From the NCBI GenBank assembly GCA_017305635.1, contig JAFKKF010000008.1, forward strand, positions 62,001 to 126,000: a stretch of 64,000 bases of DNA, read 5' to 3'. Shown piece by piece: positions 8,798-18,568 of this stretch. This DNA is from Hyphomicrobiales bacterium. Its GTDB lineage: Bacteria > Pseudomonadota > Alphaproteobacteria > Rhizobiales > Kaistiaceae. The notes below the pieces were generated by a model that saw only the letters and a list, made by a program, of their open reading frames with translations, was not told the DNA's origin and made no database searches. How positions within the stretch are numbered: position 1 is the stretch's first letter; each line of letters opens with the position of its first letter. A program made the translations under genes and the position numbers.

Positions 8798-9823
8798 CTA
8801 GATGTCGCCCTGTTCCTGCTGCGCGGTCTGCTCGTCACGCGGATTGACGATCGAATCGATGACGATGGCGATGAGCAGGATCACGCTCTTGATCAGGTTC
8901 TGCTGCGTGTAGGGGATGTCGAAGATGGTCATGCCGTTGAGGAGCACCCCGACGAGCAGCGTGCCGACGAGCACGTTGCGCACCCCGCCGCGGCCGCCGG
9001 ACAGGCCGATGCCGCCGAGCACGACGACGAGCAGCACGTCGTAGATCATGGTCGAGTTGTAGACGCGCGTGCTCATGCCGGAATTGGCCGCCGCCATGAT
9101 CAGGCCGGCGAGGTAGGCGATGATCGCGGTGATCACGTATTGCGCCACCATCAGGTAGCGCGTCGGGATGCCGGCGACGCGCGCCGCCGACGGATTGTCG
9201 CCGGTGGCGTAGACGAAGCGGCCGAAGCGCGTCCACTTGAGGAGCGCCCAGACGATGACGGCGAGCACCGCAAAGGCGACGATCATCATCGGTATGCCGA
9301 GGACGGTCGCCTGGGCGAGGAAATTGAAGAATTCCGAATTCGCCGGGGTGTTCTGCACGTCCACCTGGAAGAGCCACGCGCGGCCGCTGCCATAGACGAT
9401 GAGGCCCATGGCGAGCGTCGTGAAGATCGCCGGGATGGTCGCATAGGCGATGAGGATGCCCGAGGCGAAGCCGACCGCGACGGCAAAGGCGAAGCCGATG
9501 AGCAGCGCCGTGCCGAGCGGCATGCCGGTGTCGGAGAGGGCGAGGATCCAGGAGACCGAGACGACCATGGTGGCGACCATGGCGAGGTCGATGCCACGCC
9601 CGATCACCACCAGTCCCATGCCGAGGCCGAGGATGCCGAGGATGGCGACGCTGCGGACGAGCGCGACGAGGTTGCCGGCGGTGAGGAACTTGTCGAGGGT
9701 CAGCGCGAAGAGGGCGAAGAGCACGACGGCGAGCGCAAAGACCACGCCTTCCTGCGTGAGCTTCCACCCCGGCCGCCCGGCGCGCCGGCCGGGCGCCTCA
9801 GCGCCTCCCTCCCTGGACGTCAT
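8798..9823 (-). CDS. Sugar ABC transporter permease, first gene of operon B
   Basis: A 341-residue RbsC-type permease with about ten hydrophobic stretches, a VVIGRGIDLAMVATM loop and VLGGIGLSGGRGGVRNVLVGT. The start at 9823 is supported by GGGAGGAA about ten bases upstream. As operon B also encodes the permease-propeller fusion, this is the second permease partner and the two probably form a heterodimer. It is the promoter-proximal gene of the leftward operon. The 190-base gap to the rightward SDR gene must contain the promoters for both. Confidence 0.92.
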   Translation of the reverse strand: MTSREGGAEAPGRRAGRPGWKLTQEGVVFALAVVLFALFALTLDKFLTAGNLVALVRSVAILGILGLGMGLVVIGRGIDLAMVATMVVSVSWILALSDTGMPLGTALLIGFAFAVAVGFASGILIAYATIPAIFTTLAMGLIVYGSGRAWLFQVDVQNTPANSEFFNFLAQATVLGIPMMIVAFAVLAVIVWALLKWTRFGRFVYATGDNPSAARVAGIPTRYLMVAQYVITAIIAYLAGLIMAAANSGMSTRVYNSTMIYDVLLVVVLGGIGLSGGRGGVRNVLVGTLLVGVLLNGMTIFDIPYTQQNLIKSVILLIAIVIDSIVNPRDEQTAQQEQGDI

Positions 9824-10013
9824 GCCAGTTCAGTTCCTCCCGACCAGCATTTCTTTCTTTTGTTCAAGCATTGCCATTTCAGCACCATGGCGAAGTACCC
9901 CGATGGGGATATCAGTTATGTCCCCGCGGGCCATTCCGCGGAGAAGGCCGATTCCGCTGGATGGCGGCAGGCGCGGCCGCGGACGGCGCAACGGGACGGG
10001 ACAGGAAGACGCC
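9824..10013. promoter_or_regulatory. Divergent intergenic region between operon B and an SDR gene
   Basis: A 190-base gap between two outward-facing genes. It includes a T-rich patch (about 9845-9870) lower in GC than the surroundings. It also holds an interrupted inverted repeat with arms GGGGA (9905-9909) and TCCCC (9921-9925). No convincing sigma70 hexamer pair could be fixed, and the repeat found beside the LacI gene does not recur here. Confidence 0.35.
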
Positions 10014-10751
10014 ATGGCGAAAAGGACGAGGAGGGCGCTGGTCACCGGCGCCGGCAGCGGCATCGGACGCGCGATCGCGACGGCGCTGGTCGCGGCCGGC
10101 TATCGCGTGGTGCTCGCGGATATCGACGACGGGAGCGCGAAGCGTCTCGCCGCCGAGCTTGGGCTGAGCGCCTTTCCGCTGCGCCTGGACGTCACCGACA
10201 AGGCGGCGGTCGACGGGCTGCTCGGCGCCATCCCGAAGGCCTTCCAGCCGATCGACGTGCTGGTCAACAATGCCGGCCATGACATTGGCGGGCGCACGCG
10301 CTTCGACCTGGGGGCGGCGGACGACTGGTCGAGCATCATCGAGACCAACCTTGCCGGCACGATGCGGGTGACCCGCGCGGTCCTTCCCCAGATGGTCGAG
10401 CGGAATGCCGGCGACATCGTCAACATGAGCTCGATCAGCGCCATCCGCCTGGTGCCCGACATGGCGGCCTATACGGCGAGCAAGGCGGGCATCCGCGCCT
10501 TCACCGACATCCTCCGCGGCGACCTCGCGGAAACCGCGATCCGCGTGACGGAGATCCTGCCGGGGCTGACGCGCACCAACATCATCCTGAAGCGCCATCG
10601 CGGCGACCGGAAGCTCGAGAAGGAATATTTCGAGCGCTTCCGCATCGCGCTCGAGCCGGCCGACATTGCCCGTTCGGTCCTCTTCGCGCTGTCGCAGCCG
10701 TCTCATATGCAGATCGCCCAGATGTTCATCTTGCCCGTAAACCGCTGGTGA
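10014..10751 (+). CDS. Short-chain dehydrogenase/reductase (SDR), YdfG-like
   Basis: A 245-residue classical SDR. It has the NAD(P)-binding motif TGAGSGIG near the N-terminus, the structural NNAG motif (LVNNAGHD), the catalytic Ser region (NMSSISAI) and the active-site YTASK pair. The length matches the family. The ATG at 10014 follows AGGAAG at a suitable distance. It probably oxidises or reduces a hydroxyl/keto group of a small polar compound. Its position between two sugar-import operons suggests the imported sugar or polyol, but this is inference. It converges on the LacI-family gene, leaving only seven bases between stops. Confidence 0.88.
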   Translation: MAKRTRRALVTGAGSGIGRAIATALVAAGYRVVLADIDDGSAKRLAAELGLSAFPLRLDVTDKAAVDGLLGAIPKAFQPIDVLVNNAGHDIGGRTRFDLGAADDWSSIIETNLAGTMRVTRAVLPQMVERNAGDIVNMSSISAIRLVPDMAAYTASKAGIRAFTDILRGDLAETAIRVTEILPGLTRTNIILKRHRGDRKLEKEYFERFRIALEPADIARSVLFALSQPSHMQIAQMFILPVNRW

Positions 10752-10758
10752 GGCGGGG

Positions 10759-11787
10759 CTATTTCCGCCGCGCCGGGCTCCGCTGGCGGAGCGGCGCGCA
10801 GCTGTCGCCGACGACCAGCGCCGGGCGGAAGACGATGCTGCGGCCGGACGGCGGACCCTTGCCCTTCAGCCGCTCGACCAGCATGCGGAGCGCCTCGTTG
10901 GTCATGTCGAGGACCGGGTGCTCGGTGCGGGTGAGCTGCGGCTTGAGGCCGCCAATCCCGGCAATGTTGTCGGTCGAGGCGATGGAAATGTCGTCGGGAC
11001 AGCGCAGCCCGAGGTCGACGACCGCGCGCATGACGCCGAGCGCCATGAGGCCGTTGGCGACATAGAGCGCGCTCGGCCGGTCGGGCCGCGAGAGCAGGTC
11101 GCGGGCGACGGAATAGGCGACGTCCTCGCGGAACTCGCCGGAGCGGACATGGGCCGGGTCGGGGGCGAGGCCCCGCGCCTTCATCGCCTCGACCATGCCG
11201 TCATAGCGGCCGCGCCCGGTGGAGATGTGGAGCGGGCCGGTGACCGAGCCGATGCGGGTATGGCCGAGATCGAGGAGGTAGTTGGTCGCCTGGCTGCCGG
11301 CGGAGAGGTTGTCGATGGTGACGGTGTCGATGCTGCCATCCTCGACCGAACGGCCGAGAAGGACGACCGGCGCGCCGTCATGCAGGGCGCCGGCGCCGTA
11401 GTGGTCGGCGGCGCCGACCGGAACCACCACCGCGCCGTCGCAGCGGAGATTCCGGATGCGCTCGAGGACGCGCTTCTCGGTGTCCGGATTCTCGTCGCTG
11501 TTGAAGACGACGAGGGCATAGCCCCAGGCGGCCGCGGCGGCCTCCGCCGCCCAGACGATGCGGGCGTAGAAGGGGTTGGCGAGATCGGCGACCGCGAGCG
11601 CGATCAGCTCGGTGCGGCCGCGCTTGAGGTTGCGGGCGACGCGTGACGGCGCATAGCGCAATTCGCTGATCGCATTGAGCACGCGCACGCGCAGGTCCGC
11701 GCTGACGAAGGCGGAATCGTTGATCACCGCCGAGACGGTGGCGATCGAGACCCCGGCAGTCCTGGCGACGTCGCGAATGGTGGTCAT
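10759..11787 (-). CDS. LacI-family transcriptional repressor, divergent from sugar operon C
   Basis: A 342-residue regulator starting at the ATG at 11787. The N-terminal helix-turn-helix is TIRDVARTAGVSIATVSAVI, followed by the hinge-helix region SRVARNLKRG. The rest is a periplasmic-binding-protein-like effector domain (LIALAVADLANPFYARI, then LDLGHTRIGSVTG) of normal length. A TTG two codons upstream is an alternative start. It faces away from operon C across 172 bases that contain two similar LacI-type palindromes, one only 14 bases from its own start codon. It is therefore expected to repress both itself and operon C and to be released by the sugar or a derivative. Confidence 0.92.
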   Translation of the reverse strand: MTTIRDVARTAGVSIATVSAVINDSAFVSADLRVRVLNAISELRYAPSRVARNLKRGRTELIALAVADLANPFYARIVWAAEAAAAAWGYALVVFNSDENPDTEKRVLERIRNLRCDGAVVVPVGAADHYGAGALHDGAPVVLLGRSVEDGSIDTVTIDNLSAGSQATNYLLDLGHTRIGSVTGPLHISTGRGRYDGMVEAMKARGLAPDPAHVRSGEFREDVAYSVARDLLSRPDRPSALYVANGLMALGVMRAVVDLGLRCPDDISIASTDNIAGIGGLKPQLTRTEHPVLDMTNEALRMLVERLKGKGPPSGRSIVFRPALVVGDSCAPLRQRSPARRK

Positions 11788-11800
11788 TTTCAACCAGCGA

Positions 11801-11814
11801 GCGAAACGGTTCGC
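11801..11814. promoter_or_regulatory. LacI-type operator, repressor-proximal
   Basis: The 14-mer GCGAAACGGTTCGC is an imperfect palindrome with a central CG, the usual layout for LacI-family sites; six of seven half-site positions match. It shares GCGAA-CGGTTCGC with the second site 98 bases away. It lies immediately upstream of the repressor start, suggesting autoregulation. Confidence 0.6.
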
Positions 11815-11898
11815 CAATCTGGCCGTCAGACAAAGCCTTGTCCAGAGCCGTTCAATAGTAAATTCTGCTTGCAAGGCGACCGGTGATCCGCAAGTCTG

Positions 11899-11912
11899 AC
11901 GAACCGGTTCGC
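11899..11912. promoter_or_regulatory. LacI-type operator, operon C-proximal
   Basis: ACGAACCGGTTCGC contains the perfect 12-base palindrome CGAACCGGTTCG (11900-11911) with the central CG expected for LacI-family binding. It lies 48 bases before the operon C start codon and matches the repressor-proximal site. The centre-to-centre distance of 98 bases would allow looping or independent control of the two transcription units. Confidence 0.62.
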
Positions 11913-11959
11913 TGGACAGGCTCGGCCTGCAGCGGCCGAGAAGGATTTGGGAGGAAACC

Positions 11960-12901
11960 ATGAGAAGCATTGCCCGCGGCCTCGTCGCCGCAAGCCTTGC
12001 GCTGGCCGCGAGCGCGGCCTTCGCCGCCGACAAGCCGGTGATCGGCATCGTCTCGATCAGCGCCACCGAAGCCAACAATGCCCGCTACATCCTCGGCGCC
12101 AAGAAGGCCGCCGACGAGCTCGGCTACGAGGTCAACGTCGTCGATGCCGCCGGCAGCGCCGACCAGGCCAATGCCGCCATCCAGAACTTCGCCCAGCTCG
12201 GCGTCTACGCCATCGTCGATATGGTGTTCCCGTTCTCCTCGATCGGCGCCGGCCTCGACGCCGCCAAGGGCGCGAACATCCCGGTGGTGACCTGGGGCGG
12301 CGGGCTCGGCGGCTCGGTCGCCGCGACCAACGGCTCGGGCGGCCCGATGGTCGTTCCGGTCAACGAGCTGATGCTGAAGAACATGGACGGCAAGGGGGCC
12401 ATCCTCGCGCTCACCTACCATACCGGCGAGGTGTGCCGTAACCGCGAGATCGAGTTCGACAAGGCGGTCGCCGCTTTCCCGGACATCAAGGTGACCAAGA
12501 ACGAGGTACGCATCCCCGGCTATTTCGAGGATGGCGCGCAATATGCCAATGCCTGGCTCGCGGGCAATCCGGCGGGCGGCGGCAACCTCGCCATCTGGGG
12601 CTGCTGGGACGATCCGGCGATCGGCGCCATCGGGTCGCTGCGCGCGCAGGGGCGCGACGACGTGAAGGTCTACGGCGTCAACGGCAATGCCCAGGCGCTC
12701 GAGAACATCAAGAACGGCTACATGACGGCGACGGCGTGGCAGGACTCCTTCACCGAGGGCTATAACATGGTGAAGATGCTGAAGGAGATCAGAGACGCCG
12801 GGGCCAATTGGCAGCCGAAGGCGGTCGAGGTGCCGGCGGTGCTGGTGACCAAGGACACCGTCGAGGCGTTCCTCACGGAACACCCCGACGCCATCAAGTA
12901 G
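11960..12901 (+). CDS. Sugar ABC transporter substrate-binding protein of operon C
   Basis: A 313-residue periplasmic binding protein with a typical cleavable signal peptide (MRSIARGLVAASLALAAS then AFAAD) and a strong GGGAGG ribosome site. It has the lobe-1 opening VIGIVSISATEANNARY and, in lobe 2, LAIWGCWDDPAIGAIGSL and VYGVNGNAQALENIKNGYM. The complete protein is a paralogue of the fragment at the window start, so operons A and C probably take up related compounds. It is the first gene of a four-gene operon controlled by the divergent LacI-type repressor. Confidence 0.92.
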   Translation: MRSIARGLVAASLALAASAAFAADKPVIGIVSISATEANNARYILGAKKAADELGYEVNVVDAAGSADQANAAIQNFAQLGVYAIVDMVFPFSSIGAGLDAAKGANIPVVTWGGGLGGSVAATNGSGGPMVVPVNELMLKNMDGKGAILALTYHTGEVCRNREIEFDKAVAAFPDIKVTKNEVRIPGYFEDGAQYANAWLAGNPAGGGNLAIWGCWDDPAIGAIGSLRAQGRDDVKVYGVNGNAQALENIKNGYMTATAWQDSFTEGYNMVKMLKEIRDAGANWQPKAVEVPAVLVTKDTVEAFLTEHPDAIK

Positions 12902-12943
12902 GACGGGCGGGAAGGCGCGTTGCAGGAGAGCCGTGCGAGCGCG

Positions 12944-14490
<1,547 letters not shown>

Positions 14491-14494
<4 letters not shown>

Positions 14495-15486
14495 GCGACG
14501 TTACCACCGGCAGCCGCAGGCTCGGGCCGGGCGCGAAGAAGGCGCTCGGCATCTTCGCGCGCTACGGCACGATCATCGGCCTTCTCGCCATGATCGCCGC
14601 CTTCTCGTTCCTCTCGCCGCGGGCCTTCCCGACGGTCAACAACTTCACCAACGTGCTGAACCAGGCCTCGCTCGCCATGATCATCGCCGGCGGGCTGACG
14701 CTGGCCGTGACGGTGGGCGAGCTCGACCTCTCCATCGGCTTCGCGGCGAGCCTCCACGGCATCCTCGTCACCGGGCTGATCGTCCATGACGGCGTGCCGA
14801 TCCCGCTCGCCATCCTCATCGTCGTGGCGCTCGGCGCCGCGATCGGCATCGTCAACGGCTTCATCGTGACCAAGATGAAGGTCAATTCGGTGATCGCGAC
14901 GCTCGGCGTCGGCACCATCATCACCGGTGCCGCCTTCGCCTATTCCGCCGGCGTGCCGATCGTCGCCGGCGTGCCCGAGGCCTTCCTCCAGCTCTCGCTC
15001 GGCCGCTGGCTGTTCGGCATCCCGAACAACATCGTCATCATGGTCTTCATCCTCGGCGCGCTCTGGCTGCTCGTCGAGCGCACCAGCATCGGCCAGCAGA
15101 TCCAGGCGGTCGGCGGCAATGCTGCGGCAGCGCGCCTCGCCGGCATCAATGTCGACCGGATCAAGACGCTCGGCTTCGTCATCTCGGGCATGTGCGCGGC
15201 GCTGACCGGGATCCTGCTCGCCTCGCGCCTCGGCAGCGGCACGACGAGCGCGGCGGATTCCTACCTGCTCACCGCCTTTGCCGCGGTCTTCCTCGGCTCG
15301 GCGACCTTGCGCGACGGCGAGTTCCACATCCTCGGGACCCTTGTCGGCGCGCTGATCATCGCCTTCGGCTTCAACGGGCTCAATATCTTCGGCGCGCCGA
15401 CATGGAGCCAGTACGTGTTCCAGGGCGCGATCCTGATCATTGCCGTGGGGCTTTCGAGCCTCGGGCGCGTGCTGGCGGAACGGTAG
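14491..15486 (+). CDS. Sugar ABC transporter permease of operon C
   Basis: A 331-residue RbsC-type inner-membrane permease with multiple hydrophobic helices. It has the VGELDLSIGFAASL loop, NGFIVTKMKVNSVIATLG and FLGSATLRDGEFHILGTLVG. These blocks align with the operon A permease throughout. Translation is coupled to the ATPase by a four-base overlap. The hydrolase gene follows after 11 bases, so it is in the same transcript. Confidence 0.93.
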
Positions 15487-15497
15487 GGAAAAGAACA

Positions 15498-16331
15498 ATG
15501 AGCAACGACAACTGGGACCTCTACGTGCTGGAATATGCGCGCTCGCACCAGCAGCCCTGGGTCGACCTGATCAGCGGCATGGCCAGGGACGGGACGGTCG
15601 ACCTGCCCTTCTCCTTCATGCTGGCGCAGCGCGACGGGCGGAACGTGCTGATCGATACCGGCTTCATGCAGGACGAGAGGAGCAGCGGCTTCTCGCGGAA
15701 GTTCGGCATCCCCAACTGGATCTCGCCGGTCAGGATGCTGAAGGAGATCGGCATTGCGGCAGAGGCGATCACCGACATCGTCATCACCCACGCGCATTTC
15801 GACCACATGGGCTCGATCGCCGAGTTCCCCAATGCCCGTATCATCATCCAGAAGTCGGAGCTGCTCTCCTGGTACGAGGCCATCGCGCTGCCGCCGCGCT
15901 TCGGCTACCTCACCGCGATCATCGATCCGGACAACCTGCGCACGGCGCTGGAGGCCTCCATCCAGCATCGCGTGACCATGGTCGACGGCGACAAGGACAA
16001 TGTCCTGCCCGGCATCCACGTCCGTCTCGGCTCGGGCCACACGATCGGCCAGCAATTCGTCATCGTCGAGACGGGGCGCGGGCGCCTCGTCGTCTCCGGC
16101 GACTGCGTCTATTCGCGCCACCAGATCACCGGCCGCGACAATGACGGCGTCTACGTGCCGCTGAACAATGCGACCGGCAGCGTCTGGGAGCAGTTGAAGA
16201 CCATCGACAAGATCCATACCGAGATCGGCGGCGACCAGCAGAAGCTGGTCGTGCTCCACGACATCGACCGCTGGGCCGGCCTGCCGGTGGTGAAGGAAGT
16301 GGAAGGCTACAAGATCGTGAAGGCGGGCTAG
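15498..16331 (+). CDS. Metallo-beta-lactamase-fold hydrolase, N-acyl-homoserine-lactonase-like
   Basis: A 277-residue protein with the zinc-binding motif of the superfamily, THAHFDHMGS (H-x-H-x-D-H). Further metal-ligand regions are LGSGHTIGQQF, VVSGDCVYS and a C-terminal VLHDIDRW. The YVLEYARS-type N-terminus and overall length resemble the AttM/AiiA-like lactonase group. No signal peptide is seen, so it should be cytoplasmic. As the last gene of LacI-controlled operon C, it more probably opens a lactone of, or derived from, the imported sugar. Quorum-signal degradation remains possible, because the family includes genuine acyl-homoserine lactonases. A rho-independent terminator follows closely. 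Confidence 0.8.
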   Translation: MSNDNWDLYVLEYARSHQQPWVDLISGMARDGTVDLPFSFMLAQRDGRNVLIDTGFMQDERSSGFSRKFGIPNWISPVRMLKEIGIAAEAITDIVITHAHFDHMGSIAEFPNARIIIQKSELLSWYEAIALPPRFGYLTAIIDPDNLRTALEASIQHRVTMVDGDKDNVLPGIHVRLGSGHTIGQQFVIVETGRGRLVVSGDCVYSRHQITGRDNDGVYVPLNNATGSVWEQLKTIDKIHTEIGGDQQKLVVLHDIDRWAGLPVVKEVEGYKIVKAG

Positions 16332-16354
16332 AGCGCCCGACCGGGAATGAAGCG

Positions 16355-16384
16355 CGGCGGCCTCCGGGCCGCCGCTTTGCTTTG
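16355..16384 (+). terminator. Rho-independent terminator after operon C
   Basis: A nine-base-pair GC stem (GCGGCGGCC, loop TCCG, GGCCGCCGC, 16355-16376) is followed by TTTGCTTT. It begins 24 bases after the hydrolase stop and separates operon C from the next transport operon. Confidence 0.75.
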
Positions 16385-16423
16385 AGGGAAGAGCGTCACG
16401 TGGGGGAGCCGCGAGGAGCGTCT

Positions 16424-16475
16424 TCCTTAGCCGGCTGACCGTGCCATATTATCCCCGGGGTGTCATAAAACACCG
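16424..16475 (+). promoter_or_regulatory. Candidate promoter and operator for the 16.5 kb transport operon
   Basis: TATTAT at 16448-16453 is a good -10-like hexamer in otherwise GC-rich DNA, though the -35 is weak. Just downstream, GGTGT (16460-16464) and ACACC (16471-16475) form a small palindrome around CATAAA. It could be an operator or a 5'-leader hairpin. The first gene starts about 60 bases further on. Confidence 0.35.
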
Positions 16476-16535
16476 GTCGACGGGGACTAAGAAGCGGGAG
16501 GCGTTCAAACCTCGCACCCAAGAAGGGAGAAACAG

Positions 16536-17693
16536 ATGAGACGTCGTACCTTCCTGATCGGCACCGGCTCCGCGCTCGCCGCGGCGGCGCTGCCGCGAAT
16601 GGCATTCGCCGAGGCCAACCGTATCGACTGGTATACGAGCTCCGACCAGAACATCATCGACTTCTGGACCAATGTTGTGAAGCCGAAGTTCGAGGCCGCC
16701 AATGCCGGCGTGACCATCAACCTTGTCGACGGCGGCGACAATGCCGGCCTTCAGGCCATTGCCGAGCGCGCCCTCGCGGCTCTCGGGAGCAGCGCCGACC
16801 CGCAGGCCGACTTCTTCGAGGGCTTCGACGCCCGCCAGCCCGTCGGCGCGATCGACAAGGGCCTCTGGATCGACTTCTCCAAGGAGAACCTGTCCAACTA
16901 TTCCAAGATCAATCCGCTGGCGATCAAGATCGACGGACTGCCGCAGAACCTGCCCTATCGCGGCTCGCAGGTCCTCCTCGCCTTCGACACAACCAAGCTC
17001 CCGGCCGACAAGGCGCCGAAGACCTGGCCCGACCTCGTGGCATGGATCAAGGCGAACCCGGGCCAGTTCATCTACAACCGTCCCGACAAGGGCGGCTCGG
17101 GCGGGAATTTCGTCGTGCGCGCCATCTACGAGGCCAACGGCAAGGACCCGTCCCTCTTCGCCGTCGACAACTACACGAAGGCCAAGGGTGACGAGGCGCT
17201 CGGCAAGGGCTTCGACATCCTCAAGGATCTCGCCCCCTCGCTGATGGACAAGGGCGCCTATACCTCGGGCAACACCCAGTCGATCCAGCTCCTCGGCCAG
17301 GGTGCGGTGACCATGATCCCGGCCTGGTCCGACCAGGCGCTCTCGGCGATCAGCCAAGGCGTGCTGCCCGACACCACCGGTCTCGTCCAGCTCTCCGATC
17401 TCGGCTTTCCCGGCAACTTCGCCCGCATCACCATCCCGACCAACGGGGCCAACAAGGCGCTCGCCCTCAAGCTCGCCGACTTCGTCCTCGGCGAGGAAGT
17501 CCAGTCGGCCGTGCTGACCGAGCTCGGCGGCTTCCCCGGCGTGTCGTGGGACTACGTCTCCAAGGACCTGCGCGACAAATACGCCGCGCTCATCCCGACC
17601 TCCATCCCGGTCTGGCCGGGCGGCGACTGGGACAAGAACATGAAGGACGGCTGGTACCGCAACGTCGCGCCCAACGTGGACCGCAGCAAGTGA
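16536..17693 (+). CDS. Extracellular solute-binding protein with Tat-type signal
   Basis: A 385-residue type-2-fold (SBP_bac_1/8-like) binding protein. The N-terminus MRRRTFLIGTG-SALAAAALP has a twin-arginine pattern, suggesting export of a folded protein. Later segments include LPYRGSQVLLAFDT, a TWPDLVAWIKANPGQF block and LGEEVQSAVLTELGGFPG, as in binding proteins of iron(III), polyamine or sugar/phosphodiester importers. It heads an operon with two permeases, a MalK/FbpC-type ATPase and a phosphodiesterase-like gene. That context favours an organic phosphate or polyol ligand over iron, but the ligand cannot be read from the sequence. AGAAGGGAG upstream supports the start. Confidence 0.87.
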   Translation: MRRRTFLIGTGSALAAAALPRMAFAEANRIDWYTSSDQNIIDFWTNVVKPKFEAANAGVTINLVDGGDNAGLQAIAERALAALGSSADPQADFFEGFDARQPVGAIDKGLWIDFSKENLSNYSKINPLAIKIDGLPQNLPYRGSQVLLAFDTTKLPADKAPKTWPDLVAWIKANPGQFIYNRPDKGGSGGNFVVRAIYEANGKDPSLFAVDNYTKAKGDEALGKGFDILKDLAPSLMDKGAYTSGNTQSIQLLGQGAVTMIPAWSDQALSAISQGVLPDTTGLVQLSDLGFPGNFARITIPTNGANKALALKLADFVLGEEVQSAVLTELGGFPGVSWDYVSKDLRDKYAALIPTSIPVWPGGDWDKNMKDGWYRNVAPNVDRSK

Positions 17694-18568
17694 GCCTCGC
17701 GCCGGCGAGCGGCATCGTCGGCACGTCAGAGAAGCGCGGGAGGCCGATCGGCCTCCTGCTCGTCGCCGCGCCCGTGCTCCTCATCGGGTGGATGGTGATC
17801 TACCCGATCATCGACGCCGTGGTGACCACCGTGTGGCTCCCCGACGAAAGCGGCAAATACGGCCTGACGCTCCGCACCTACCGCTTCTTCTTCTCCGACC
17901 AGTACAGCCTCGACAATCTCTACCTGACGCTCTGGACGACGGTGGTCTGCTCGATCCTCCTCCTCGCCATCTGCCTGCCCATCGCCCTCTACCTCCGCTT
18001 CGCCAGCGGCCGGCTCGCGACCTACGTGCAGGGGCTCGCGATCTTCCCGCTCTTCGTCCCCTCCATCGTGCTCAGCTACGCCCTCATCCGCGTGCTCGGC
18101 CCGAACGGCATGGTGGACATGCTCCTCAATGCCGTGCACCTGCCGAAGCTGCGCTCGCCCTACCTGACGCCCTGGGCACCGGTGATCGGCCTCGTCTGGG
18201 ACCATATCCCGCTGGTCGTGCTGATCCTCACCGCCGGGCTCGGCGGCGTCTCGAACCAGTCGGTCGAGGCGGCGCGCGACGTCGGCGCCGGGCGCCTCGC
18301 GGTCTTCCGCTTCATCATCCTGCCGCGCCTGACCAACCCGATCCTCGTCGCCCTCTCCTTCTCGGTGCTCGGCATCTTCTCCGCCTTCACCATCCCCTAT
18401 GTGCTCGGGCCGGCGGCGCCCGAGATGATGGGGCCGTTCATGCAGCGCACCTTCCGCGACCTCTACGATCCGGTGAACGCGATCACCCAGGCGGTGATCT
18501 CGTTCTTCTTCTGCATCGTCTTCGGGCTCTTCTATGTCCGTTCGGTGATCAGGAACCGGCAGGCATGA
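17690..18568 (+). CDS. ABC transporter permease 1 of the Tat-SBP importer
   Basis: A 292-residue BPD_transp_1-family permease with six predicted hydrophobic segments. It carries the EAA loop (EAARDVGAGRLAVFRFIILP) that contacts the ATPase. I place the start at the GTG at 17690, whose last bases overlap the stop of the binding-protein gene (GTGA). An ATG further upstream lies well inside that gene and would add a non-homologous N-terminus. It resembles the first permease of PotB/UgpA/FbpB-type systems. Its partner permease begins in its last codon. Confidence 0.88.
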   Translation: MSLAPASGIVGTSEKRGRPIGLLLVAAPVLLIGWMVIYPIIDAVVTTVWLPDESGKYGLTLRTYRFFFSDQYSLDNLYLTLWTTVVCSILLLAICLPIALYLRFASGRLATYVQGLAIFPLFVPSIVLSYALIRVLGPNGMVDMLLNAVHLPKLRSPYLTPWAPVIGLVWDHIPLVVLILTAGLGGVSNQSVEAARDVGAGRLAVFRFIILPRLTNPILVALSFSVLGIFSAFTIPYVLGPAAPEMMGPFMQRTFRDLYDPVNAITQAVISFFFCIVFGLFYVRSVIRNRQA

